Source: Roseospira goensis
Lineage (GTDB): Bacteria > Pseudomonadota > Alphaproteobacteria > Rhodospirillales > Rhodospirillaceae
Direction of reading: 5' to 3'
DNA: 64,000 nt
Assembly: GCF_014197795.1 (NCBI RefSeq)
Contig: NZ_JACIGI010000009.1
Coordinates: 62,001 to 126,000, forward strand
A program made the position numbers and the translations under genes. Numbering within the stretch: the first letter of the stretch is position 1; each line of letters begins with the position of its first letter. The notes beneath the pieces were generated by a model, which was not told the origin of the DNA, did no database searches, and was given only the letters and a program-made list of their open reading frames with translations. This document shows positions 27,720 through 39,982 of the stretch, one piece after another.

Positions 27720-28313
27720 GTGGCCGCGGACCTCGACGCGACGGTCGCGGCGGCGCGCGCCTGCACCCTGTGCGCCGACCACCTGCCCTTGGGGCCGCGC
27801 CCGGTGCTGCGCGCGCGGGCGACGGCGCGGCTGCTGATCGTCGGCCAGGCCCCCGGCACCCGGGTGCATGCCACCGGCCTGCCCTGGACCGATGCCTCGG
27901 GCGACCGCCTGCGGCAGTGGATGGCGGTGGACCGGGCCACCTTCTACGACGACGCCCGCATCGCCATCATCCCGATGGGCCTGTGCTACCCGGGGCGGCT
28001 GCCGCGCGGCGGCGACGCCCCGCCGCGCCCCGAGTGCGCCCCCACCTGGCATCCGCCGCTGCTGGCCGGGCTGCCGGATCTGGCGCTGACGCTGCTGATC
28101 GGGCAGTACGCCCAGGCCCGCTACCTGGGAGGCCGGCGCGCCGCCACCATGACCGAGACGGTGCGCGGCTTCGCCGCGCCGCTGGCCGACGGCGGGCTGC
28201 TGCCGCTGCCGCACCCGAGCTGGCGCAACACCGCCTGGCTGCGCCGCAATCCCTGGTTCGAGGCCGAGCTGCTGCCGGTGCTGCGGGCGCGCGTCCACGC
28301 GCTGCTGGGCTGA
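27720..28313 (+). CDS. Uracil-DNA glycosylase superfamily protein
   Basis: 197 aa from GTG 27720, 6 bp after cobB. The fold marks are 'RLLIVGQAPGTRVHATGLPW' (motif 1, GQAPG), 'TDASGDRLRQWM', 'IAIIPMGLCYPGR', 'TLLIGQYAQARYLG' and the late loop 'LPLPHPSWRN'. The arrangement fits the COG1573 uracil-DNA glycosylase-like family of ~200 aa. Unlike family 4 enzymes it lacks a clear four-cysteine iron-sulfur set: only 'ACTLCADH' is near the start. DNA repair is likely, but uracil specificity is unproven. Confidence 0.82.
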   Translation: MAADLDATVAAARACTLCADHLPLGPRPVLRARATARLLIVGQAPGTRVHATGLPWTDASGDRLRQWMAVDRATFYDDARIAIIPMGLCYPGRLPRGGDAPPRPECAPTWHPPLLAGLPDLALTLLIGQYAQARYLGGRRAATMTETVRGFAAPLADGGLLPLPHPSWRNTAWLRRNPWFEAELLPVLRARVHALLG

Positions 28314-28373
28314 GGGGGGCGGCGCGGCCGTCAGGCCCCGCCCCCGCCCGCACCGGAGCCGAGGCCCCCGGCA

Positions 28374-28859
28374 TCACCCCCCGGCATCATCCCCGTCATC
28401 GCCGCCGTCGTCGCCGCCGGTCTCCACCAGCCGGTCCAGGACGAGGGCCTGGAAGGTGGCCGGCGCGGTGTCCGCGATGGCGTGGTACATCCAGCCCAGG
28501 TGACGGGCGCAGGTGCCGCAGGCGGTGACCACCCAGTCGTAGCCGCGGAACCAGGTGAAGCGCCCGGTGCGCGGGCCGACGGCGCGGACGCCCGGCGCAT
28601 CCCGGAAGCAGCCGATGTGGAACACGATCCCGGCCGGGTTGAAGACGTGATGGCTGTGCGCCCCGCCGACGGCGATGGCGTCCTCGGGCCGGGCGATCAC
28701 GGCGCCGCAGGCCCGGCAGCACAAGCGGCGCCGGCCCCGGGCCGCCGGATCGGCCGCCGCCACGCCCGGTGCCGGGGCCGCGGGGCGGTCCGGCGGCGGG
28801 CCGTGACGCGCCCGCGCGCGTGCCCGCTCCGGCGGTGCCGACGCCAGAGCCGCCCGCAT
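28374..28859 (-). CDS. Cereblon-like CULT domain protein
   Basis: 161 aa. After a ~40-residue disordered Ala/Pro/Arg leader comes a CULT fold: zinc pair C48-x2-C51, 'HSHHVFNPAGIVFHIGCF' (~68-85), then 'TWFRGYDWVVTACGTCARHLGW' region with W103, W109, W123 and zinc pair C114-x2-C117. Trp spacings of 6 and 14 equal those of human cereblon W380/W386/W400, and W109 to C114 equals W386 to C391. These residues build the cage that binds thalidomide-type glutarimides and cyclic imides. The Magnetospirillum protein MsCI4 is a known bacterial member. The bacterial role is unknown. The start lies 2 bp past the HIT-protein stop, so the pair is coupled. Confidence 0.92.
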   Translation of the reverse strand: MRAALASAPPERARARARHGPPPDRPAAPAPGVAAADPAARGRRRLCCRACGAVIARPEDAIAVGGAHSHHVFNPAGIVFHIGCFRDAPGVRAVGPRTGRFTWFRGYDWVVTACGTCARHLGWMYHAIADTAPATFQALVLDRLVETGGDDGGDDGDDAGG

Positions 28860-28861
28860 GC

Positions 28862-29224
28862 CTACTCCTTGGGGACCATGCGGCCGAGCTTGCGGCCGGC
28901 GAAGATGTGGGCGTGCAGGTGCGCGACCTCCTGGTTCGCGTTCACGCCGGCGTTGGACAGCACGCGGTAGCCGTCCTCGGCGACGCCCGCCTGTTTGGCC
29001 ACGGTGGCGATGGCCCGCACAAACCCGGCGATCTCGGCATCGCTGGCGGTCTCGCTGAAGTCGGTCCAGTTCACGTAGGCCCCCTTCGGCACCACCAGGA
29101 TGTGCGTGGGGGTCTGCGGGTTGATGTCGTGGAAGGCGAGCGCGTGCTCGTCCTCGTAGACCTTATTGCAGGGGATCTCGCCGCGAAGGATCTTGGCGAA
29201 CACGTTGTTGGGATCGTAGGCCAT
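28862..29224 (-). CDS. HIT family nucleotide hydrolase/transferase (HinT-like)
   Basis: 120 aa, typical of HinT/PKCI proteins. 'VFAKILRGEIPCNKVYED' is the characteristic start, 'FHDINPQTPTHILVVPK' is the middle strand, and the catalytic histidine triad is H102-L-H104-A-H106 in 'EVAHLHAHIFAGR'. HinT hydrolyses adenosine phosphoramidates and aminoacyl-AMP. It is the first gene of a two-gene unit with the CULT protein (2-bp gap), so the pairing may be functional. Confidence 0.95.
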   Translation of the reverse strand: MAYDPNNVFAKILRGEIPCNKVYEDEHALAFHDINPQTPTHILVVPKGAYVNWTDFSETASDAEIAGFVRAIATVAKQAGVAEDGYRVLSNAGVNANQEVAHLHAHIFAGRKLGRMVPKE

Positions 29225-29270
29225 CGGGCCGGGTCTCCTTTCAGGTCCATGCGGGTTGGCCGCGCAACGG

Positions 29271-29300
29271 AAAACGGCGCGCCGGGAGAACCGGCGCGCC
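29271..29300 (-). terminator. Intrinsic terminator after the OmpA-like gene
   Basis: A perfect 10-bp inverted repeat ggcgcgccgg/ccggcgcgcc (29276-29285 and 29291-29300) has a 5-nt loop. On the minus strand it is followed by GTTTTCCGTT. It lies 59 bp past the OmpA-like stop and before the HIT gene. Confidence 0.7.
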
Positions 29301-29358
29301 GCCTTCTGTCAGGTTACACTCCGCTTGCTGCGGATCCCGAACGATACCCTGACGGGGA

Positions 29359-30174
29359 TCAGTTCTGGAACATGACCTCCACGCGACGGTTCATGCGCTC
29401 GACGGTGCCGTCCGGAGTCGGAACCATCAGGCGCTCTTCGCCGTAGGCCTCGAGCTGCATGACCTCGGAGGCGATACCGCGGGCGGCCAGGGCACGCGAG
29501 ACGCTCTCGGCGCGGCGCTGCGACAGCACGACGTTGTAGTCGCTCGGGCCGCTGGTGTCGGTGTGGCCGACGACCAGGACGCGCGGCGGCACGACCTGCT
29601 GGTACTCGGCGGCGACCTCATCCAGGGTGGCCATGGCCTCGGCGTCGAGCTGCGCGGAGTCGAGATCGAAGAACACGGTGAACGGCGTCGCCGGCATCGC
29701 CGGGGTCTTCAGCTCGTTCATCGCGATCTCGAAGTTCTGCTTGCAGCGGGCGATGTCGTCGGGCTGACGATCTTCCTCCGCCTCCTGCATCCAGCAGTCG
29801 AACATGGCCTGGGCGCGCGCCGCGACCGGCGGGTTGGCCTCGGCGGCCCCCTGGCCCATGACCATCATCAGATCCTGGCGGGCGGCCGACAACTCGTCGA
29901 CGTACTTGGCCGGGAGGTCGCGCTCGTCCAGGGTGGTGGGGGCGACGGCCTCGCCCATGGCGGCGGCCTTCGCCTTGGCGACGAAGTAGGCGGTGTCCGG
30001 CCAGTCGCCCTCGTTGCGCTCGGCGGCGGCCAGTTCGGCGTACTCACTCTGCAGGGCGGCCTGGAACGGCGAGCCCATGCTCTCCATGGTCTGGGCGCCT
30101 TCGACATCCCACTTGTTGGCACAAGCGGACAGGAGGCCGGCCGCAGCAACTGCGACGATCACCTTCTTGAACAT
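29359..30174 (-). CDS. OmpA-domain outer-membrane lipoprotein
   Basis: 271 aa. A lipoprotein signal ends 'GLLSAC' with Cys18 as the lipidation site. A helical middle with scattered acidic residues (~25-160) is followed by an OmpA/MotB peptidoglycan-binding domain (~165-268). The domain shows 'FTVFFDLDSAQLDAEAM', 'VLVVGHTDTSGPSDYNVVLS', 'RRAESVSRALAARGI', 'AYGEERLMVPTPDGT' and 'RMNRRVEVMF'. Key peptidoglycan contacts (Asp in GHTD, Arg in NRRVE) are present, so it ties the outer membrane to the wall. The ribosome site is GGAGGAG. It is monocistronic with its own terminator. The helical part contains 'MFDCWMQEAEE...IARCKQNF', a possible disulfide. Confidence 0.92.
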   Translation of the reverse strand: MFKKVIVAVAAAGLLSACANKWDVEGAQTMESMGSPFQAALQSEYAELAAAERNEGDWPDTAYFVAKAKAAAMGEAVAPTTLDERDLPAKYVDELSAARQDLMMVMGQGAAEANPPVAARAQAMFDCWMQEAEEDRQPDDIARCKQNFEIAMNELKTPAMPATPFTVFFDLDSAQLDAEAMATLDEVAAEYQQVVPPRVLVVGHTDTSGPSDYNVVLSQRRAESVSRALAARGIASEVMQLEAYGEERLMVPTPDGTVERMNRRVEVMFQN

Positions 30175-30479
30175 TTAGGCATCTCCTCCATCACCTGATC
30201 AGATGGGCAGCCGCATTTGGCAGGTTGCGACCACTCTCCAGAAAATGACAAACATATGCTGCCGTGAACCGTCAACGGGCTACCCCGGGCGGAGCGCCGT
30301 TCGACGGGCGGCGTGACCATATTGTCGCACCGCCGTGACGACGCGACCGCTATGGCTTCCGGTATAGCGAAAAACACACCCGTTTGGTACCGGAAATCCG
30401 TTGACCGCCCGGGCCTGCGGGCTCATTTGGGGCCTCAGGGGGCCCGTTGGGCCGGCCCGGCTTGCAGAGACGACGACCC
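30175..30479. other. Divergent promoter region between the OmpA-like gene and rlmN
   Basis: 305 bp. It is AT-richer than its surroundings near 30235-30265. A TTGACG (minus, 30275-30270) faces the OmpA-like gene, but no -10 sits at good spacing. A small inverted repeat cgctat/atagcg (30348-30353, 30364-30369) lies toward rlmN. No gene or RNA recognised. Confidence 0.5.
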
Positions 30480-31625
30480 ATGAACCTGATCGGCCTGACC
30501 CGCGCCGAACTGGCTACCGTACTCGCCGACATGGGCGAGAAGCCCTTTCGGGCCAAGCAACTGTGGCACTGGATCTATTTCCGCGGCGCCACGGACTTCG
30601 CGCAGATGTCCACCCTTTCCAAAGACTTGCGCGCCCGCCTGGCGGACCGCCACAGCCTGGAGCGGCCGGCGGCGAGCCGCGAGCAGACGTCCGACGACGG
30701 CACGCGGAAATGGCTCCTGCGGTTTTCCGACAACCGAGAGGCCGAGGCGGTGCACATCCCGGAGGACGACCACGGCGCGGTGTGTGTGTCGTCGCAGGTC
30801 GGCTGCACCCTGACGTGTCGTTTCTGCCACACCGGGACGCAAATGCTGGTGCGGAACCTGACCCCGGCGGAGATCGTCGGGCAATTCCTCGTGGCCCGCG
30901 ACAGCTACGGGGAGTGGCCCACGCCGACCGACGAGACTCGGCTGTTGTCCAACGTCGTCTTCATGGGCATGGGCGAGCCCCTGTTCAATTTCGACAACGT
31001 GGCGAAGGCGGTCTCGATCCTGGTGGATGGGGAGGGGCTGGCGCTGTCGCGCCGGCGCATCACGCTGTCGACCGCCGGTGTGGTGCCGATGATCGAGCGC
31101 TGCGGCCGCGAGATGGGCGTCAACCTGGCCGTCAGCCTGCACGCCGCCACCGACGCGGTGCGCTCCGAGATCATGCCGATCAACAAGAAGTACCCGCTGG
31201 ACGCGCTGATGGCGGCGCTGCGGGCCTATCCGGGGGCCTCCAACGCGCGGCGCATCACCCTGGAATACGTCATGCTCAAGGGGGTCAACGACTCCCCGGC
31301 CGACGCCCGGGCGCTCATCGAACTGGTCCGCGGTCTGCCCTGCAAGTTCAACCTGATCCCGTTCAACGCCTGGCCGGGCGCGCCCTACGAGAGTTCGTCG
31401 ATGCGCACCATCGAGCGGTTCGCCGACCTGCTGGCCGACGCCGGGCTGACCGCGCCCATCCGGCTGCCGCGCGGGCGCGACATCCTGGCCGCCTGCGGCC
31501 AGCTCAAGAGCGCCTCCGAGCGCGAACGGCTGCAAGGCTACCGGGCCCGCCTGGCGGCCATGACGCCGGCGGAGCGCGCCGCCGCCGAGGCCGCGCACGG
31601 TCGCGCCCCGGCGGCTGCCGATTGA
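30480..31625 (+). CDS. rlmN: 23S rRNA (A2503-C2) / tRNA (A37-C2) methyltransferase
   Basis: 381 aa from ATG 30480 ([15 protein letters not shown]); an in-frame start 33 bp upstream is less typical. It is a radical SAM enzyme whose cluster cysteines are C109, C113, C116 in '[12 protein letters not shown]'. Other family marks are '[13 protein letters not shown]', '[13 protein letters not shown]', '[19 protein letters not shown]' and '[11 protein letters not shown]'. '[11 protein letters not shown]' supplies the second catalytic cysteine. Adenine C2 methylation tunes ribosome accuracy. The N-terminal helical domain ('[16 protein letters not shown]') binds tRNA. It stands alone. Confidence 0.97.
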   Translation: MNLIGLTRAELATVLADMGEKPFRAKQLWHWIYFRGATDFAQMSTLSKDLRARLADRHSLERPAASREQTSDDGTRKWLLRFSDNREAEAVHIPEDDHGAVCVSSQVGCTLTCRFCHTGTQMLVRNLTPAEIVGQFLVARDSYGEWPTPTDETRLLSNVVFMGMGEPLFNFDNVAKAVSILVDGEGLALSRRRITLSTAGVVPMIERCGREMGVNLAVSLHAATDAVRSEIMPINKKYPLDALMAALRAYPGASNARRITLEYVMLKGVNDSPADARALIELVRGLPCKFNLIPFNAWPGAPYESSSMRTIERFADLLADAGLTAPIRLPRGRDILAACGQLKSASERERLQGYRARLAAMTPAERAAAEAAHGRAPAAAD

Positions 31626-31760
31626 AGGCAGCCAAACGGGCCATCGTGGGCGCCCGAAGCGGCAAGGGGCGCGCACCGATCACCACGTGTGCGCGATTTT
31701 GCCTCGCCTGCCGCCGCAGTTGGCCTTACCATGGGTCACCAGCCGGGGAGGGATGAGGCC

Positions 31761-32237
31761 ATGTACAGCGCCATCACCATCGCCGATGAGATCCTCAAGA
31801 TCGCCAAGCGCGCGGGGCGCGCGCTGACGCCCCTTCAGCTCATGAAGCTCGTCTACATCGCGCACGGCTACAGCCTTGCGGTCCTGAATCGCGATCTGTT
31901 TCCGGATCGGATCGAGGCCTGGAAGTATGGTCCCGTGATTCCCGACCTCTACCGGGCGACGAAACGCTTCGGGCGCCGGGAGATCCCCTTTTCCTGCATC
32001 GACGATGGAGACACCGCCGTCGATTCCGAAACGCGCCAGTTCCTAGAAGAGGTTTTCTCAAAGTACGGGCACTTGAGCGGTTATGCCCTCTCGAGCCTGA
32101 CTCACCGCAGCGGCACGCCCTGGGATCGGGTGTACAGGGACGGTGCCTTCGGGTTGGAGATCCCGGATGACCTGATCCGCGACCACTACGTGATGTTGGC
32201 CCATGAGCACGCCCAGGATCCCGGGGCCACCGCCTGA
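31761..32237 (+). CDS. Panacea-domain (DUF4065) protein, probable antitoxin
   Basis: 158 aa from ATG 31761, with GGGGAGGG upstream; the frame is open further back. The Panacea/SocA-like domain is clear: 'SAITIADEILKIAKRAG', 'TPLQLMKLVYIAHGYSLA', 'FPDRIEAWKYGPVIPDLY', then 'LEEVFSKYGHLSGYALSSLT' and 'GTPWDRVY'. Panacea domains serve as exchangeable antitoxins for many unrelated toxins; SocA is an adaptor relative. The next frame begins 35 bp before its end and encodes a small membrane protein. That fits a toxin-antitoxin operon with a membrane-acting toxin; this is inference. Confidence 0.85.
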   Translation: MYSAITIADEILKIAKRAGRALTPLQLMKLVYIAHGYSLAVLNRDLFPDRIEAWKYGPVIPDLYRATKRFGRREIPFSCIDDGDTAVDSETRQFLEEVFSKYGHLSGYALSSLTHRSGTPWDRVYRDGAFGLEIPDDLIRDHYVMLAHEHAQDPGATA

Positions 32238-32562
32238 CGCGGAGCGCGCTCCCCGCTGGGCCGAGGACACCACGGCCCGCAAAGAGGTCCGGTACTGGGC
32301 GGACGAGGAAACCCTGCGTGGTCAGAGGGCCCTGAACGACCTTTGGTGGCTGCGGACCTACGGTTGGGCCGTCGTGGCGCTGACCGCGATCATCGCCGCC
32401 GTTTTCGGGGCTGCGATCGTTGTCTGGGCCGTGCACCACTTGGCGCCTGAATCCTGGCGCTGGCTCACCGAGCAGCAGCTTTCGAAGATCCAGTCCCTGG
32501 TGTTCAGCGGCACATTGGGGGCCATCGTCTCGGCGGTGCTCCAGAAACAGCTCTCACGATAG
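32203..32562 (+). CDS. Small two-helix membrane protein, candidate toxin
   Basis: 119 aa; ATG 32203 lies inside the Panacea-domain gene (35-bp overlap). The soluble N-terminus (~1-50) is charged and Pro-rich. One strong membrane helix (~54-78, '[20 protein letters not shown]') and a second weaker one near the C-terminus (~98-113, '[16 protein letters not shown]') follow. No family recognised. Overlap with a Panacea antitoxin gene suggests a membrane toxin; an alternative is a harmless membrane partner. The ribosome site is weak, which would favour coupling to the upstream frame. Confidence 0.68.
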   Translation: MSTPRIPGPPPDAERAPRWAEDTTARKEVRYWADEETLRGQRALNDLWWLRTYGWAVVALTAIIAAVFGAAIVVWAVHHLAPESWRWLTEQQLSKIQSLVFSGTLGAIVSAVLQKQLSR

Positions 32563-32585
32563 CGCAGCTCGGTGCGCCCCTGATC

Positions 32586-32613
32586 TTGTTCCACGCCGCC
32601 GTTGCCCTATACT
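32586..32613 (+). promoter_or_regulatory. Candidate argG promoter
   Basis: TTGTTC (32586-32591), 16 bp, TATACT (32608-32613; five of six bases match the -10 consensus). It gives a leader of ~37 nt to the argG ATG and begins just after the upstream membrane-protein gene. Confidence 0.5.
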
Positions 32614-32656
32614 CCCGGCCTTTCTCCGACGGTCCGGAACGCAAAGGCACGAGGAC

Positions 32657-33877
<1,221 letters not shown>

Positions 33878-34024
33878 GCAGGCCCGTCCGGCCCTCCGCT
33901 GGCGCGGGCGTGCGGCGCCGGTGGTGCTGTACACGCTGGCGTGAGGGGCGGGATAGCGCGGGAGCGTTCTCGACCGGCGGCGGGCCTGGGATGGCGGATG
34001 CGGTCAACCGATCGCGGGTGAGCA

Positions 34025-34294
34025 ATGCCAACCATCAGTATGTTCTATGGTATCCTGGTTTCGATGTATGTCCTGGATACCGACAAGCATCATCTGCCCC
34101 ACATTCACGTGCGCTACAATGAGTTCAAGGCTGTCCTGGGCATTCCAGAAGGCGAGGTGCTGGACGGTGGGTTGCCGCGCCGCCAGATGAAGCTGGTCCA
34201 AGCCTGGATCGAACTGCGGCGGGACGAGTTGATGGCGGACTGGACGCTCGCCAGCGAAGGCCAGACGCCGTTCAAGATCGATCCATTGCGTTAG
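34025..34294 (+). CDS. DUF4160 protein
   Basis: 89 aa. It opens 'MPTISMFYGILVSMYVLD' and carries the family mark 'HHLPHIHVRYNEFKAVLGI' (H-x-P-H-x-H), followed by 'GLPRRQMKLVQAWIELRRDEL'. DUF4160 genes nearly always sit just before DUF2442 genes, as here (11-bp gap), and the pair is commonly predicted to be toxin-antitoxin-like. The His cluster hints at metal binding or nuclease chemistry. No experimental function is known to me. Confidence 0.85.
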   Translation: MPTISMFYGILVSMYVLDTDKHHLPHIHVRYNEFKAVLGIPEGEVLDGGLPRRQMKLVQAWIELRRDELMADWTLASEGQTPFKIDPLR

Positions 34295-34305
34295 GAGGCC
34301 GGCCC

Positions 34306-34560
34306 ATGAGCCCGGATGCCATTTCCGTGACGCCCCACCCGGACTTCACGCTGGAAGTCACCTTCGCCACCGGTGACCGGCGGCGGTTCGACATGAGGCC
34401 CTATCTCGCGTATCCGGCCTTCGCCCCGCTGGCCGAGACCGGGCTGTTCATGAAGGCCCACGTCGTGAACGGCGTGGTGACCTGGACCGACACCATCGAC
34501 CTGTCGCCGGATACGCTGTGGATCAAGGGGGAGAGGGTGGAGGGGAATGTCATTGGGTAG
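34306..34560 (+). CDS. DUF2442 protein
   Basis: 84 aa, with a good ribosome site (GGAGG) 7 bp before the ATG. Family marks are 'FTLEVTFATGDRRRFDMRPYL', 'YPAFAPLAETGLFMKAHV' and 'TWTDTIDLSPDTLW'. It follows the DUF4160 gene by 11 bp and is the presumed partner or antitoxin. Its 3' end overlaps the next gene by 14 bp, so all three may be one transcript. Confidence 0.87.
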   Translation: MSPDAISVTPHPDFTLEVTFATGDRRRFDMRPYLAYPAFAPLAETGLFMKAHVVNGVVTWTDTIDLSPDTLWIKGERVEGNVIG

Positions 34561-35080
34561 CTTGACTTGGGAGGCGGTGGCGGCTCTTTATGCCTCCGTT
34601 GTTGCAACGGCCGCGCTTGCGCTGGAATTAAGGCGATGGTTCGTTTCTGGTGTTCGCCTCACTTTATCGGCCAGCTATCCGATGATAGCCATCGGCATTC
34701 CCGAAGCGAAAAACAGAGATTACTTAATTTTGTTTGTAGAAAATAGAGGCGACAAGTCAACTACAATAAAATGCATGCACTTACGCAATCGACGTTCCAT
34801 AAAGCATGTTCTGAAAAAACAAAAAAGTTGGCATGCATTTGTTCCTCATCCGTCCATAAGTCCCGATGAACCTGGAGTCCCGCATTTATTGAGCTCAGGA
34901 GGGAAATGGGAGGGCGTGATTGAAGTGAACGAAGAGCTTAAAAGATGCATCGAGTCAGGTAACCTGCAAGTCGGTATTGGCGCCACCCATGCCAACAAGC
35001 CTGTATTTATTTCAGTAAAGCCGAGTACCCCGCAGGGTGAGTCTGACCGCTGCGAACGAGGCGGGCGACGCACCGGCTGA
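34547..35080 (+). CDS. AT-rich hypothetical membrane-anchored protein
   Basis: 177 aa; ATG 34547 overlaps the DUF2442 stop. One N-terminal membrane helix (~8-26, 'AVAALYASVVATAALALEL') is followed by a beta-rich soluble part with 'LTLSASYPMIAIGIPEAKN', 'YLILFVENRGDKSTTIKC' and 'GKWEGVIEVNEELKRCIESG'. The pattern 'RDYLILFVENRGDKSTTI' resembles Ig-like surface domains seen in phage- or defence-associated membrane proteins. From ~34610 to 35040 the base composition falls far below the window average (many AT-rich codons), a strong sign of transfer. Function unknown. Confidence 0.75.
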   Translation: MSLGSLTWEAVAALYASVVATAALALELRRWFVSGVRLTLSASYPMIAIGIPEAKNRDYLILFVENRGDKSTTIKCMHLRNRRSIKHVLKKQKSWHAFVPHPSISPDEPGVPHLLSSGGKWEGVIEVNEELKRCIESGNLQVGIGATHANKPVFISVKPSTPQGESDRCERGGRRTG

Positions 35081-35112
35081 TAGTGCGTCGCGCGTTTCGG
35101 CCCGGACGCCTC

Positions 35113-38754
<3,642 letters not shown>

Positions 38755-38867
38755 GGGGTCTCCGGCGGTCGACGTGGACGGCGAAAGTCCTCCGTTCGTA
38801 GACCGGACCGCCCCGCCCTGGCAACGATGGGGGACCGGACGGGGCGCGACGCCGCGACGGCCGGCCG

Positions 38868-39728
38868 CTACACCTTGAAGCGGTTCGACAGCCGGCCGTG
38901 GGCGAAGTCCCAGTACAGCTCGCGCGCCCGGCGCGCGAACGGGCCGTAGATCAGTTCGCGGTCCTCGTAGCGGCGCACCGGCATGACCTTCAGGTGGTTG
39001 CCGGTCGAGAAGATCTCGTCCGCCTCCATCAGGTCCTCGGGCGCGATCTCGCGCTCCAGCACCACGTGGCCGTCGAGCCGCAGCAGCTTGAGCACGCGTT
39101 GGCGCGTCACCCCGTTCAGGAACGTGCCGCTGACCGCCGGCGTGCTGACCACGCCGGCCTTGGCCATGAACAGGTTGGCGGTGGCGAACTCGGCCACGTT
39201 GCCCCAGGGGTCGGTCAGCACCGCATTGTCGAAGCCGCGCGCCGCAGCCTCGCGCAGGGCGCGGCCGGCCAGCGGATAGAGGCAGGACGCCTTGCAGTCC
39301 ACCGGCGCCTGATCCGGGGCCGGCCGGCGGTAGCTGGACAGGCAGGCGGTGAAGCCGCCCGGCTCCTTCATCGGCGTCTCGACCAGGGTCAGGATGAAGC
39401 GGGTGCTGTCCGGATCGGGCGAGACCCAGCCCTCCTCGCAGTAGAACAGCGGCCGGATGTACAGCTCGGCGTCGGCGGGGAAGCGCGCGATGCCCTCGCG
39501 GGCCAGCCGCTCGATCTCGGTGGCGTCCACCGGCGGGCGCATGCCCATGCGCACGGCGGACTCGACGCAGCGCTGGCAGTGCAGGTCGAGATCCGGGGCC
39601 ACGCCCTCGAACGCGCGGGCGCCATCGAAGACGATCGACGACAGCCACGTGGCATGCGTGAGCGGACCCAGAACGGGAGGGTTGCCCTCCAGCCACTCGC
39701 CGTCGACATAGCTCCAGGCCTGGGTCAT
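38868..39728 (-). CDS. Class IV aminotransferase, branched-chain type
   Basis: 286 aa. PLP-binding Lys146 lies in 'VDCKASCLYPL'. Other fold IV marks are 'WLSSIVFDGARAFEGV', 'AELYIRPLFYCEEGW', 'DNAVLTDPWGNVAEFATANLFM' and 'GVTRQRVLKLLR'. The family moves amino groups between glutamate and branched-chain 2-oxo acids, or D-amino acids in a related branch. IlvE-type is favoured by length and the 'GARAFEGV' motif. It lies 113 bp upstream of the oxoprolinase gene on the same strand; an amino-acid recycling link through glutamate is possible. Confidence 0.9.
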   Translation of the reverse strand: MTQAWSYVDGEWLEGNPPVLGPLTHATWLSSIVFDGARAFEGVAPDLDLHCQRCVESAVRMGMRPPVDATEIERLAREGIARFPADAELYIRPLFYCEEGWVSPDPDSTRFILTLVETPMKEPGGFTACLSSYRRPAPDQAPVDCKASCLYPLAGRALREAAARGFDNAVLTDPWGNVAEFATANLFMAKAGVVSTPAVSGTFLNGVTRQRVLKLLRLDGHVVLEREIAPEDLMEADEIFSTGNHLKVMPVRRYEDRELIYGPFARRARELYWDFAHGRLSNRFKV

Positions 39729-39982
39729 CGCGCCGCATGCTCCTCTTGACGGGGCCGGGGACCGCGCCGGCGCGGCCGTGGGCCGGATGGGGACGCCCCG
39801 GGGCCGGCGGCACGGTGGCGCCCGGCGGCCGGAGCCCGGTCTGGCGGCCCGCCGGAGCGGGGCGGCGCGCCGCCAGCTTCGGTGTAGTATGGCGCGGGGC
39901 CGGGCCGCAAGTATCCTGCGCCGTCCGACGCCGCGACCGCCGGCCGCCGGCGCACCACCACCCCATCACGGGACCGCGTGAC

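Noticed and set aside
30251-30275. Strong sigma-70 promoter for the OmpA-like gene
   Set aside because: TTGACG is good, but the nearest -10-like TATGTT lies only 13 bp away, so the assignment is not reliable.
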